Shown in pieces: positions 9,992 to 18,971 of a DNA stretch of 64,000 bases (positions are counted from its first letter, which is position 1; each line of letters starts with the position of its first letter). A program made the translations under genes and the position numbers. The stretch comes from Shinella zoogloeoides. Its GTDB lineage: Bacteria > Pseudomonadota > Alphaproteobacteria > Rhizobiales > Rhizobiaceae. Under the pieces are notes generated by a model. The model saw only the letters and a program-made list of their open reading frames with translations. It was not told where the DNA came from and ran no database searches. Location of the stretch: the NCBI RefSeq assembly GCF_022682305.1, contig NZ_CP093528.1, positions 4,208,501 through 4,272,500 on the forward strand, given 5' to 3'.

Positions 9992-10189
9992 ATGACCAAG
10001 ATTTTCGCTCGCCTTCTTAAGGATGAGTCTGGCGCAACCGCCATCGAATACGGCCTGATCGCAGCCCTGATCTCCGTCGCGCTGATCACCGGCGCCACCG
10101 CCCTCGGCGGCTCGCTGGACAACATCTTCACGGGTCTTTCGGAGCAGATGGATGCGGCTGACGACGCGATGCCCGCCACTGGTGGCTGA
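9992..10189 (+). CDS. flp: Flp type IVb major pilin
   Basis: 65 residues, typical for Flp/PilA (ctpA). 'ESGATAIEYGLIAALISVAL' contains the prepilin processing site: cleavage is expected after G14, leaving E19-Y20 in the mature helix. It is the pilus subunit of the Tad apparatus encoded to 18,895. The C terminus reads 'ADDAMPATGG'; just after the stop a near-copy of the same DNA reads 'ADEAMPAASGGTQ' in another frame (see findings). Confidence 0.95.
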   Translation: MTKIFARLLKDESGATAIEYGLIAALISVALITGATALGGSLDNIFTGLSEQMDAADDAMPATGG

Positions 10190-10246
10190 CGAAGCGATGC
10201 CCGCCGCTAGCGGCGGCACCCAGTAATTCGAGCCAAGCTCGACGCG

Positions 10247-10270
10247 AAAGCCGCCCTCACGGGCGGCTTT
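10247..10270 (+). terminator. Terminator after flp
   Basis: A perfect 10-bp stem AAAGCCGCCC / GGGCGGCTTT with loop TCAC. It lies between flp and cpaA and probably lets flp be expressed far above the machinery genes, as expected for a major pilin. The T-run is short (CTTTCTGCTTT). Confidence 0.7.
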
Positions 10271-10339
10271 CTGCTTTCCGGCATTATCTTTTCCGAAACG
10301 GATCTGGCGCATCATCCGGTCCGATAAAAGGAGATCATC

Positions 10340-10846
10340 GTGACCCAGGCCATCATCTTCGTCGTATTTCCGCTCTGCCTCGCGGTCGCAGCCTGTTCCG
10401 ATTTCTTCACGATGCGCATTCCCAACCGGGTCCCGGCGATCCTGCTGGCCGCTTTCTTCATCGTCGCGCCGCTCGCCGGCCTCGGCCTGACCGACATCGC
10501 CATGCATGTGGGTGCGGGCCTCATCGTCTTTTCGGTCTGCTTCGCGCTCTTCGCCCTTAACGTCATGGGCGGGGGCGATGCGAAGCTCCTGACGGCGAGC
10601 GCCGTCTGGTTCGGGCTGACCTTCTCGCTTTTCGAGTTTCTCGTCCTCGTATCGTTCTTCGGTGGCGTGCTGAGCCTTGCGATCATAAGGCTGCGTGCCC
10701 ATACGAACACGATCCTCGCCTCCGGCCTGCCCATTCCGAGCCATCTCGTGCTGGAGAAGAAGGTTCCCTACGGCATCGCCATCGGTATCGCGGCCTTCAT
10801 GGCCTATCCAGGCTCGCCGCTGATGCTCGCCGCTCTCGGCGGCTGA
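10340..10846 (+). CDS. cpaA: Prepilin peptidase CpaA/TadV (A24 family)
   Basis: 168 residues, polytopic inner-membrane aspartic peptidase that cleaves Flp and TadE-type prepilins. The two catalytic aspartates are D21 in 'ACSDFFTMRIPN' and D80 in the 'GGGDAK' motif. It lacks the N-methylation domain of PilD, as CpaA proteins do. GTG start at 10340 with AAAGGAG upstream. It corresponds to ctpB in Agrobacterium nomenclature. Confidence 0.93.
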   Translation: MTQAIIFVVFPLCLAVAACSDFFTMRIPNRVPAILLAAFFIVAPLAGLGLTDIAMHVGAGLIVFSVCFALFALNVMGGGDAKLLTASAVWFGLTFSLFEFLVLVSFFGGVLSLAIIRLRAHTNTILASGLPIPSHLVLEKKVPYGIAIGIAAFMAYPGSPLMLAALGG

Positions 10847-11027
10847 CGCACTCTTTCCGAACGGCTACGCGTCCGGCGGGTGGCAGGAAGGCCGCCCTGA
10901 ACGCGTTTCGGCGGATCGCGCCGTCAACCGGGCGTTAACCATACATGTAAGGCGACTGTTAACCATAATTACACCATTGCCGGTCAATGTGGGCGGATAG
11001 GCGACTCCGCAGCTCAGGAACAACCAC
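10847..11027 (+). promoter_or_regulatory. Probable promoter region of the cpaBCDEF-tadBC operon
   Basis: 181 non-coding bases. Two copies of TTAACCAT (10935-10942 and 10959-10966) are separated by 24 bases, about two helical turns. The octamer resembles a CtrA half-site; a regulator binding both copies on one face is an inference. Confidence 0.4.
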
Positions 11028-11834
11028 ATGAAACCGGCGCGAATCATCATTCTGGCAGTAGCCGTCGTTTCGGCGGGCGTCGCGGGGCTGCTTGCCCTGC
11101 AGGTCGCCCGCGGCGGGCGCGTGGTGTCGCGGACCGAAACCGTCGTCGAGCGCGAGCCGACGATCAACGTGCTGGTCGCCAAGGAAAGCCTGCCGGTCGG
11201 CGCGCGCCTCAACCCGAGCACGGTCGCCTGGGCGGCCTGGCCGAAGGGGTCGCTCGTCGAAGGCTTCATCACCGACCAGAACCGGCCGGACGCGGTGGAA
11301 GCGCTGAACGGAGCCATCACGCGCCTGCCGATCTTCAACGGCGAGCCGATCCGCCAGGAGAAGATCGCCGATTCGTCGAACCGGATCATGTCCTCGCTGC
11401 TGCCCTCCGGCAAACGCGCCGTGGCGACGGAGATTACCGTGGCGACGGGCGCGGGCGGCTTCGTGCTGCCGAACGACCGCGTCGACGTCATCATGGTGCG
11501 CAAGGGTGATACCGGCGGCTACGTGACCGAGACCGTACTGTCCAACGTGCGGGTCCTCGCGATCGACCAGCAGATCCAGGAAAAGCCCGACGGCTCGAAA
11601 TCGGTCGTCGGCAACACGGCCACGCTGGAACTCAACCCGGACCAGACCAGGGTGATCATGGTCGCCCAGGAAATGGCCGAGCGACTGTCGCTGGCGCTGC
11701 GTTCCGTTGCGGATGCGCAGGAGCCGGACAACAGCGCGGCCGACTACCTGCTTAGCGGAAAAGACGGCGCGCCGCAGGTCCAGATAATCAAGACCGGTGA
11801 AATCGTCGGCTCCTCCAAGCCGGCCGCAGAGTAA
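11028..11834 (+). CDS. cpaB: Flp pilus assembly protein CpaB
   Basis: 268 residues. One N-terminal membrane anchor ('IIILAVAVVSAGVAGLLAL') is followed by a SAF-like domain ('VLVAKESLPVGARLNPSTVAWAAWP') and the RcpC/CpaB domain with 'VATEITVATGAGGFVLPNDRVDVIM'. CpaB is a periplasmic component that aids the secretin channel. It is followed by cpaC after 21 bases and is the first gene of the long operon. Confidence 0.92.
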   Translation: MKPARIIILAVAVVSAGVAGLLALQVARGGRVVSRTETVVEREPTINVLVAKESLPVGARLNPSTVAWAAWPKGSLVEGFITDQNRPDAVEALNGAITRLPIFNGEPIRQEKIADSSNRIMSSLLPSGKRAVATEITVATGAGGFVLPNDRVDVIMVRKGDTGGYVTETVLSNVRVLAIDQQIQEKPDGSKSVVGNTATLELNPDQTRVIMVAQEMAERLSLALRSVADAQEPDNSAADYLLSGKDGAPQVQIIKTGEIVGSSKPAAE

Positions 11835-11855
11835 GAAACGATCAGGAGCTGACCC

Positions 11856-13319
11856 GTGTTTGGTATTGCCAGGACTTTTAGAGCTTCTGTCGCAGGCGGA
11901 CTGAGTTTCTGCCTGGCGTTTTCCGGCCTGCCGGCCGTTTATGACGGCGGCCTCGCCGCCTCGGCGGCGACGTCGTCGGTCATCCGCATCCAGGACAGTG
12001 GCCCCGGCGCGCGCAAGGCGATCCGGCTCGGCCTCAACAAGGCCATCGTCATCGACCTGCCGAGCGACGCGCACGACATTCTCGTCGCCGACCCGGTGAA
12101 GGCGGACGCCGTGACGCGCACCTCGCGCCGCATCTATCTCTTCGGCAAGGAAGTCGGACAGACCAACATCTTCGTCTTCGGCCCGAATGGCGAGGAGATC
12201 GTCAGCATCGACCTGAATGTGGAGCGCGACGTCGACGGCCTTCAGGCGAACCTGCGCCGCTTCATTCCCGATTCCGACATCCAGGTCGAGATCATCTCCG
12301 ACAACATCGTCCTCAGCGGCACCGTGCGCACGCCGCAGGACGCGACCCAGGCGGTCGATCTGGCGGAAATCTTCCTCAAGGGCGGCGAGGCGGCGACCCG
12401 CAAGCTCGACTACAAGTCCGGTGAGAACACCATCAGGGGCGGTTCCCGCGAATCCCAGGTGGTCAACATGCTGCGCGTCGAGGGCGAGGATCAGGTCACG
12501 CTGAAGGTGACCGTCGCGGAAATCCGCCGTGAAGTCCTCAAGCAGCTCGGTTTCGACAACACGTTCCAGCGTCTTCCCGGCGCCTCCGGCTCCGGCCTCG
12601 AGACACTGATCTTCGATACGGCCAGCAACGGCGTCGCTGGCAATGTCGTCGGCAATATCGGCAAGCTCGGCATAGACACCGCTCTCAGCGCGCTCGAACA
12701 GGCAAAGGCCATCCGCACGCTGGCCGAGCCGACCCTGACCGCGGTTTCCGGCCAGTCCGCCACCTTCAACTCCGGTGGCGAGCGGCTTTACTCCGTCTCG
12801 GACGGCGATGGCGGCACCCGCATCGAGACCTATCAGTACGGCATCTCGCTCGGCTTCACGCCCACGGTGCTCTCCTCGGGCCGTATCGGCCTGCGCATCA
12901 AGACCAAGGTTTCTGAACCCGTTCTGGACTCGAAGGGCGCGGTCGGCGAATACCGCCGCCGCGACGCCGAAACCGTCGTCGAGCTTCCGTCGGGCGGTTC
13001 CATCGCGCTGGCGGGCCTCATCCGCGACGAGACGCAGCAATCCGTATCCGGCACGCCGGTCGCCTCCAAGGTTCCGGTGCTCGGCGCGCTGTTCCGCCAC
13101 AAGGCCATCGAGCGCAACGAGACGGAACTGGTGATCATCGCCACGCCCTATCTGGTCAAGCCGGTCAACCGCAACGCGCTTTCGCGGCCGGATGACAATT
13201 TCAGCGCGGCCAACGACGCGGCGAGTGTCTTCCTCGGCCAGGTGAACCGGCTCTACGGCCGGAAGAACGGGCTGCCGGCCCAGCGCTACGAAGGCAGCGT
13301 CGGGTTCATCTACAAATGA
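11856..13319 (+). CDS. cpaC: Type II/IV secretion secretin CpaC (RcpA)
   Basis: 487 residues. A signal peptide leads into a pilus-assembly N domain ('KAIVIDLPSDAHDILVADPVKADAV'), a BON-like segment, then the secretin core ending 'IALAGLIRDETQQSVSGTPVASKVPVLGALFRH', which is the conserved secretin signature. It forms the outer-membrane pore for the Flp pilus. GTG start at 11856 with AGGAG eight bases upstream. Confidence 0.95.
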   Translation: MFGIARTFRASVAGGLSFCLAFSGLPAVYDGGLAASAATSSVIRIQDSGPGARKAIRLGLNKAIVIDLPSDAHDILVADPVKADAVTRTSRRIYLFGKEVGQTNIFVFGPNGEEIVSIDLNVERDVDGLQANLRRFIPDSDIQVEIISDNIVLSGTVRTPQDATQAVDLAEIFLKGGEAATRKLDYKSGENTIRGGSRESQVVNMLRVEGEDQVTLKVTVAEIRREVLKQLGFDNTFQRLPGASGSGLETLIFDTASNGVAGNVVGNIGKLGIDTALSALEQAKAIRTLAEPTLTAVSGQSATFNSGGERLYSVSDGDGGTRIETYQYGISLGFTPTVLSSGRIGLRIKTKVSEPVLDSKGAVGEYRRRDAETVVELPSGGSIALAGLIRDETQQSVSGTPVASKVPVLGALFRHKAIERNETELVIIATPYLVKPVNRNALSRPDDNFSAANDAASVFLGQVNRLYGRKNGLPAQRYEGSVGFIYK

Positions 13320-14062
13320 TCGGGTGCGACGTGACGAAGGGACGGGCCCAGCCAATGGCAAACGAAATGCACAGCACCGGAAAGAACGACCGCATGAACC
13401 GCAATCCGAGGCGCAACGCCGCGCTCCTGGCCATGGCCGCCGTCATCGCGCTCGCCTCCGGTTGCGCCAATGCCGACCGCACGACGACCGGCGCCTTGCC
13501 GGACGACTACCGCACCCGCCACCCGATCGTCGTCGGCGAGCAGGAGCGGACGATCGACATCCCGATCGCCACGGGCGCGACGCGGCTGACCCGCGGCCAG
13601 AGCGAGGTGATCGCCGGCTTCGCGGACCGCTATTCCAACGAATCCTCCGGCATGTTCCGCATCGTCGTGCCGCAGGGCTCGCGCAACGACGCGGCGACCA
13701 CGGTGGCCGCCCGCCAGATCCGTAAGGTCCTCGCCCGTCAGGGCGTGCCGGCCAATCGGGTGCTGATCGAAAGCTATTCCGCCCCCGATCCGGAGGAGGC
13801 CTCGCCGATCCGGCTCAGCTATTTCGCCATCGCCGCTTCGACGGCGCCCTGCGGCCAGTGGCCGGAGGATATGGTGTTCAACACCTTCGAGAACAAGAAT
13901 TACTATAATTTCGGCTGCGCCACGCAGAGCAACCTCGCAGCCCAGATCGCCGATCCGAACGACCTTCTCGGCCCCCGCCGCATGACGCCGGCAGACGCCA
14001 CACAGCGCGGCAAGGCGCTGGAGCGTTACCGCGAAGCCTATACCAGCATGGGAGGATCGTGA
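13316..14062 (+). CDS. cpaD: Flp pilus assembly lipoprotein CpaD
   Basis: Up to 248 residues, CpaD/TadG-box family periplasmic protein. 'LLAMAAVIALASGC' is a lipoprotein-type signal with the acylated cysteine at residue 50 counted from 13316. That is far in, so the true start may be the ATG at 13394 (cysteine then at 24). The 13316 ATG overlaps the cpaC stop (ATGA). The core has 'TRGQSEVIAGFADRYSNESSGMFRI' and ends with 'NFGCATQSNLAAQIADPNDLLGPR', a block typical of CpaD. Confidence 0.88.
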   Translation: MIGCDVTKGRAQPMANEMHSTGKNDRMNRNPRRNAALLAMAAVIALASGCANADRTTTGALPDDYRTRHPIVVGEQERTIDIPIATGATRLTRGQSEVIAGFADRYSNESSGMFRIVVPQGSRNDAATTVAARQIRKVLARQGVPANRVLIESYSAPDPEEASPIRLSYFAIAASTAPCGQWPEDMVFNTFENKNYYNFGCATQSNLAAQIADPNDLLGPRRMTPADATQRGKALERYREAYTSMGGS

Positions 14063-14102
14063 CGATGCCTTCCCACTCCCCGAGCAAAGCCAGGGTAACG
14101 CC

Positions 14103-15389
14103 ATGAGCACGGTTGATTACGACTTCGACAACGGGCGTATGCAGGACGCGGCGGACGAGACGGTTCGCGCCGCGGACCTCGAGGCCCTGCGTCCGCTGCC
14201 GCGCATCTCCGTGCACGCCTTCTGCGAGAGCGAGGCGATGCTGCGCATGATGGAGCGCTGCGGGCAGGACCGCCGCATGGCGAAGGTGAGCCTGAAGGTT
14301 TCCAGCGCCAGCATCGCGGCGGCGGCCAGCATGTTCGCTTCCGCGCCGACGCCCAATCTCCTGATCCTCGAAACCTCGGCGCAGCCGGGCGACATCATGG
14401 ACGAGCTGGCCCCGCTCGCCGAGGTGTGCGACCCCAGCACCAAGGTGATCATCGTCGGGCGCTACAACGATATCCCGCTCTACCGCGAGCTGATCCGCAA
14501 CGGCATTTCCGAATATATGGTCGGCCCGGTCGGCATGGCCGAGGTGCTGAACGCCATGGCGGCGATCTTCATCGACCCGGACGCCGAGCCGCTTGGCCGC
14601 TCCATCGCCTTCATCGGCGCCAAGGGCGGGGTCGGGTCCTCGACCATCGCGCATAACTGCGCCTTCGACATTTCCAGCCTGTTCCAGACCGAGGTGATCC
14701 TCGCCGATCTGGACCTGCCCTACGGCACGGCCAATATCGATTTCGACCAGGATCCGCCGCAGGGCCTTTCCGAGGCGATCTTCGCGCCGGAACGGCTCGA
14801 CGAGGTCTTCCTCGACCGCCTGCTGGCGAAGTGCTCCGAGCATCTTTCGCTGCTCGCCGCCCCCTCCATGCTCGACCGCGCCTACGATCTCGAGCGCGGC
14901 GCCTTCCAGCCGGTCCTCGAGGTGCTCCAGCGCAGCGCGCCGGTGACGGTGCTTGACGTGCCGCACGCCTGGTCGGAATGGACGCGCACCCTGCTGTCGG
15001 AGGTCGACGAGCTGGTCATAACGGCCGTGCCCGACCTCGCGAACCTGCGCAACACCAAGAACATGATCGACGCGCTGAAGAAGCTCCGGCCGAACGACAA
15101 GCCGCCGCACCTGATCCTCAACCAGGTCGGCATGCCGAAGCGCCCGGAAATCGCCCCGGCGGATTTCTGCGAGCCGCTCGGCATCGAGCCGGTTGCGATC
15201 ATCCCCTTCGACGCACAGCTTTTCGGTACGGCGGCCAATAGCGGCCGGATGATCGCGGAGATGGATCGCAAGTCGCCGACGGCGGAGACCTTCTCGCAGA
15301 TCGCTCATCTGGTGACGGGACGCGCGACGGTGAAGAAACCAAAGAAGGCCGGCCTCGGCAAGATGCTCGGCCTGCTCGGACGGAAGTAG
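14103..15389 (+). CDS. cpaE: Pilus assembly ATPase CpaE (TadZ-like)
   Basis: 428 residues. The N-terminal half (about 33-155) is a receiver-like domain; the C-terminal half is a ParA/MinD-type ATPase with deviant Walker A 'GAKGGVGSST' at 172-181 and 'ADLDLPYGTANIDF' after it. CpaE proteins place the Tad apparatus at the cell pole. It lies 40 bases after cpaD. Confidence 0.92.
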   Translation: MSTVDYDFDNGRMQDAADETVRAADLEALRPLPRISVHAFCESEAMLRMMERCGQDRRMAKVSLKVSSASIAAAASMFASAPTPNLLILETSAQPGDIMDELAPLAEVCDPSTKVIIVGRYNDIPLYRELIRNGISEYMVGPVGMAEVLNAMAAIFIDPDAEPLGRSIAFIGAKGGVGSSTIAHNCAFDISSLFQTEVILADLDLPYGTANIDFDQDPPQGLSEAIFAPERLDEVFLDRLLAKCSEHLSLLAAPSMLDRAYDLERGAFQPVLEVLQRSAPVTVLDVPHAWSEWTRTLLSEVDELVITAVPDLANLRNTKNMIDALKKLRPNDKPPHLILNQVGMPKRPEIAPADFCEPLGIEPVAIIPFDAQLFGTAANSGRMIAEMDRKSPTAETFSQIAHLVTGRATVKKPKKAGLGKMLGLLGRK

Positions 15390-15425
15390 CCCATAGGGGC
15401 GATGCAACAGACTGGATGAAGCGGC

Positions 15426-16889
15426 ATGTTCGGCAAGCGCGGCAATGAAGGTTCCGGCAAGAGCGGCACGATGGGTCAGGCAGCCCATGCCGTGCCCGCG
15501 GCCGCCACGACGGTAACGGCCGAGCGGCCGGTCGCCGCCGCGCCCGCGCAGCCCGTCTTCGAGCCGGCGCCGCCGCCGCCGGCCGCGGCCACGCGCCGCC
15601 GCGTGGCGCGCACGGAAGATTACTACGACACCAAAAGCCAGGTCTTCTCCGCGCTCATCGACACGATCGACCTGTCGCAGCTCGCCAAGCTCGACACGGA
15701 AAGCGCGCGCGAGGAAATCCGCGATATCGTTAACGATATCATCACGATCAAGAACTTCGCGATGTCGATCTCCGAGCAGGAGGAACTGCTCGACGACATC
15801 TGCAACGACGTTCTCGGCTACGGTCCGCTGGAGCCGCTGCTGGCGCGCGACGACATTGCCGATATCATGGTGAACGGCGCCGGCAAGACCTATATCGAAG
15901 TGGCCGGCAAGGTGCAGGAATCGGAGATCCGCTTCCGCGACAATGCCCAGCTTCTCTCGATCTGCCAGCGCATCGTCAGCCAGGTCGGCCGCCGCGTCGA
16001 CGAATCCAGCCCGATCTGCGACGCGCGCCTTCCCGATGGCTCGCGCGTCAACGTCATCGCCCCGCCGCTCGCCATCGACGGCACCGCGCTCACCATCCGC
16101 AAGTTCAAGAAGGACAAGCTGACGCTCGACCAGCTCGTGCGCTTCGGCTCGATCACGCCGGAAGGCGCGGCGCTCCTCCAGATCATCGGCCGCGTGCGCT
16201 GCAACCTCGTCATCTCCGGCGGTACCGGCTCGGGCAAGACGACGCTGCTCAACTGCCTCACCAACTATATCGACCGGGACGAGCGGGTGATCACCTGCGA
16301 GGACTCGGCCGAACTCCAGCTCCAGCAGCCGCATGTCGTGCGCCTCGAAACCCGCCCGCCGAACATCGAGGGCGAGGGCGAGATCACCATGCGCGACCTC
16401 ATCAAGAACTGCCTGCGCATGCGTCCCGAACGTATCATCGTCGGCGAAGTGCGCGGCCCGGAGGTCTTCGACCTGCTGCAGGCGATGAACACTGGCCACG
16501 ACGGCTCCATGGGCACGATCCACGCCAACACGCCGCGCGAATGCCTTTCCCGTATGGAATCGATGATCGCCATGGGCGGCTATACCCTGCCGGCCAAGAC
16601 CGTGCGCGAGATCATCGCCGGCTCCATCGACGTCATCATCCAGGCCTCGCGCCTGCGCGACGGCTCGCGCCGCATCACCCACATCACCGAAGTGGTCGGC
16701 ATGGAAGGCGACGTCATCGTCACGCAGGACCTGATGCGCTTCGAGATGCAGGGCGAGGACGCCAACGGCCGGATCATCGGCCAGCATATGGGCACGGGCA
16801 TCGGCAAGCCGCACTTCTGGGATCGCGCCCGCTACTTCAACGAGGACAAGCGCCTGGCGGCGACGCTCGACGCGATGGAAAAGCCGTAA
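15426..16889 (+). CDS. cpaF: Pilus assembly ATPase CpaF (TadA)
   Basis: 487 residues. A proline/alanine-rich N-terminal linker (about 20-57) is followed by a secretion ATPase core: Walker A 'GGTGSGKTT' (265-273), an Asp box near '[10 protein letters not shown]', Walker B '[12 protein letters not shown]', and the His box '[12 protein letters not shown]'. It powers both assembly and retraction of Flp pili in the cytoplasm. It is followed by tadB after nine bases. Confidence 0.95.
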   Translation: MFGKRGNEGSGKSGTMGQAAHAVPAAATTVTAERPVAAAPAQPVFEPAPPPPAAATRRRVARTEDYYDTKSQVFSALIDTIDLSQLAKLDTESAREEIRDIVNDIITIKNFAMSISEQEELLDDICNDVLGYGPLEPLLARDDIADIMVNGAGKTYIEVAGKVQESEIRFRDNAQLLSICQRIVSQVGRRVDESSPICDARLPDGSRVNVIAPPLAIDGTALTIRKFKKDKLTLDQLVRFGSITPEGAALLQIIGRVRCNLVISGGTGSGKTTLLNCLTNYIDRDERVITCEDSAELQLQQPHVVRLETRPPNIEGEGEITMRDLIKNCLRMRPERIIVGEVRGPEVFDLLQAMNTGHDGSMGTIHANTPRECLSRMESMIAMGGYTLPAKTVREIIAGSIDVIIQASRLRDGSRRITHITEVVGMEGDVIVTQDLMRFEMQGEDANGRIIGQHMGTGIGKPHFWDRARYFNEDKRLAATLDAMEKP

Positions 16890-16898
16890 GGGGCAGGG

Positions 16899-17909
16899 AT
16901 GTTCGGACTGGATATCACCATCGTCGCGATTTTCGCGTTGGCCGCGCTCTCCACCGCGGGCCTCGCCTACGGGCTGCTCTTCTCGCGCATCGAGGCGCAG
17001 AAGAAGGCGGAAAGCCGCGTTCGCCGCGTACAGGCCAGCGAGACGGACCAGGCCCGCGCGAAGGTCGCGCGCGACCGCATGCAGGAGCTTTCCAAGCGCC
17101 GCCGGTCGGTACAGGAATCCCTAAAGGATCTCGAGAAGAAGCAGCGGGAACAGACCAAGCGCGTCGCGACGACGCTGAAGGCGAAGCTCGCGCAGGCGGG
17201 CCTATCGGCCACGCCCACGAAATTCTACGTGCTCAGCGCCGTTTTCGGTCTCTTCGCCTTCGTGCTGACGCTCCTGGCGGGCGCCGGTCTTCTGATATCG
17301 CTCGGTGTTGCCTTCATCGCCGCAGTGGGCTTTCCCCGCTGGTTCGTCGGTTTCCTCATCAAGCGCCGGCTGAAAAAATTCCTTCAGGAATTCCCCAATT
17401 CGCTCGATGTCATGGTGCGCTCGATCAAGTCGGGCCTGCCGCTTACCGACGCCCTTCGGCTCATCGCGTCCGAGGGACAGGAACCGGTGCGCACGGAGTT
17501 CCGCAAGGTCGTCGAATCCCAGCAGGTGGGCCTCAGTGTGCCGGAGGCCTGCGCGCGCATGTTCACCAGCATCCCGCTGCCGGAAGTCAACTTCTTCGCC
17601 ATCGTCATCGCCATCCAGAGTCAGGCGGGCGGTAACCTTTCCGAAGCGCTCGGCAATCTTTCCCGCGTGCTGCGCGAACGCCGCAAGATGCGCGAAAAGG
17701 TCGGCGCGCTCTCGATGGAGGCCAAGGCCTCGGCGGTCATCATCGGCGCCCTGCCGTTTATCGTGACGCTGCTCGTCTACTTAACCTCGCCGGAATACAT
17801 CATGGTCCTGTTCACGGATCCGCGCGGCCATATCATCCTCGGCATTTCCGGGGTCTGGATGTCCATCGGTATCTTCGTGATGCGCAACATGATCAATTTC
17901 GACATCTAG
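16899..17909 (+). CDS. tadB: Inner-membrane platform protein TadB
   Basis: 336 residues, T2SSF/GspF-family. One N-terminal segment, a charged coiled-coil-like stretch (about 30-90), two segments around 105-145, the cytoplasmic GspF domain ('FPNSLDVMVRSIKSGLPLTDALRLI', 'IQSQAGGNLSEALGNLSRVLRER') and C-terminal segments. It pairs with TadC as the platform above CpaF. Confidence 0.92.
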   Translation: MFGLDITIVAIFALAALSTAGLAYGLLFSRIEAQKKAESRVRRVQASETDQARAKVARDRMQELSKRRRSVQESLKDLEKKQREQTKRVATTLKAKLAQAGLSATPTKFYVLSAVFGLFAFVLTLLAGAGLLISLGVAFIAAVGFPRWFVGFLIKRRLKKFLQEFPNSLDVMVRSIKSGLPLTDALRLIASEGQEPVRTEFRKVVESQQVGLSVPEACARMFTSIPLPEVNFFAIVIAIQSQAGGNLSEALGNLSRVLRERRKMREKVGALSMEAKASAVIIGALPFIVTLLVYLTSPEYIMVLFTDPRGHIILGISGVWMSIGIFVMRNMINFDI

Positions 17910-17920
17910 GATATCCGGTC

Positions 17921-18895
17921 ATGGTCGCCCTGCTCACCGATCCAGCGTTCCTTCTCCCGGCCTTCGTGGTGATCGCCATTCTGGCGACCTTCTATACGCT
18001 TGCTGCGCCCTATTTCGAACGCGGCGACCTCGACAAGCGCATGAAGTCGGTGGCGCTGGAGCGCGAGCAGATGCGCGCGCGCGAGCGCGCCCGCCTCAAT
18101 GCGGAAGCCGTGCAGAACAAGGCCTCGCTGCGCGCCCAGCACAACACCTCGGTCCGTCAGGTCGTCGAGCGGCTGAACCTGCGTGAGGCGCTGGTCGATG
18201 CCAATACGATGAACCGTCTGCGGCAGGCGGGCTACCGCTCCCAGAACGCACTCAACGTTTTCCTCTTCGCGCGCTTCATCCTGCCTTTCGTTTTCCTGGC
18301 GCTCGCCGTCTTCTACATCTTCTATCTCGGCTTTCTCGGCGACAAGCCGCTGCCTATGCGCCTTTTCGCAACGATCGGGATCGCTTATCTCGGCTTCTAT
18401 GCGCCGAATATATTCGTTTCCAACCAGGTGTCGAAGCGCCAGCAATCGATCCGCCGGGCCTGGCCGGATGCGCTCGACCTCATGCTGATCTGCGTGGAAT
18501 CGGGCATTTCCATCGAAGTGGCCTTCAAGCGCGTCGCCGACGAGATCGCCATGGCCTCGCCGGCGCTGGCCGAGGAGCTGGTGCTCACAACGGCCGAGCT
18601 TTCCTTCCTGCAGGAACGGCGGCAGGCCTACGAGAATCTCGGCACGCGCGTCGGTCTCGACACGGTGAAAGCGGTAACGCAGGCCCTCATCCAGGCCGAG
18701 CGCTACGGCACGCCGCTCGCCCAGGCGCTGCGCGTGCTGGCGCAGGAATGCCGCGACCAGCGCATGAACGAAGCGGAAAAGAAGGCCGCCGCCCTGCCGC
18801 CGAAGCTGACCGTGCCGATGATCCTGTTCTTCCTGCCCGTGCTGATCGCCGTCATCCTCGGCCCCGCCGGCATCCAGGTTTCCGACCGCTTCTAA
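17921..18895 (+). CDS. tadC: Inner-membrane platform protein TadC
   Basis: 324 residues, second GspF-family platform protein ('WPDALDLMLICVESGISIEVAFKRVADE', 'ALIQAERYGTPLAQALRVLAQECRDQRMNEAEKKAAALPPKLTVPMILFFLPV'-type block). Membrane segments flank the domain. Last gene of the plus-strand operon, closed by the terminator at 18910-18946. Confidence 0.92.
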   Translation: MVALLTDPAFLLPAFVVIAILATFYTLAAPYFERGDLDKRMKSVALEREQMRARERARLNAEAVQNKASLRAQHNTSVRQVVERLNLREALVDANTMNRLRQAGYRSQNALNVFLFARFILPFVFLALAVFYIFYLGFLGDKPLPMRLFATIGIAYLGFYAPNIFVSNQVSKRQQSIRRAWPDALDLMLICVESGISIEVAFKRVADEIAMASPALAEELVLTTAELSFLQERRQAYENLGTRVGLDTVKAVTQALIQAERYGTPLAQALRVLAQECRDQRMNEAEKKAAALPPKLTVPMILFFLPVLIAVILGPAGIQVSDRF

Positions 18896-18909
18896 CCCTC
18901 CGGACATGA

Positions 18910-18946
18910 AAACGCCCCGGTCGACGTTCTGTCGGCCGGGGCGTTT
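18910..18946. terminator. Bidirectional terminator between tadC and tadD
   Basis: Left arm 18910-18925 and right arm 18931-18946 form a 16-bp stem (one wobble) around loop GTTCT, with A's on the left and T's on the right. It can end transcription from both converging genes. Confidence 0.85.
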
Positions 18947-18971
18947 GCGTCTTGGGAGGGACGCTTGGTTG

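Noticed and set aside
10959..13361. 800-codon open frame on the minus strand under cpaB/cpaC
   Set aside because: Antisense shadow of the GC-rich cpa genes; composition (Arg, Gly, Asp, His) is typical of such shadows.
13878..16814. 978-codon open frame on the minus strand under cpaD-cpaF
   Set aside because: Antisense shadow; the plus-strand genes have clear motifs and tight operon spacing.
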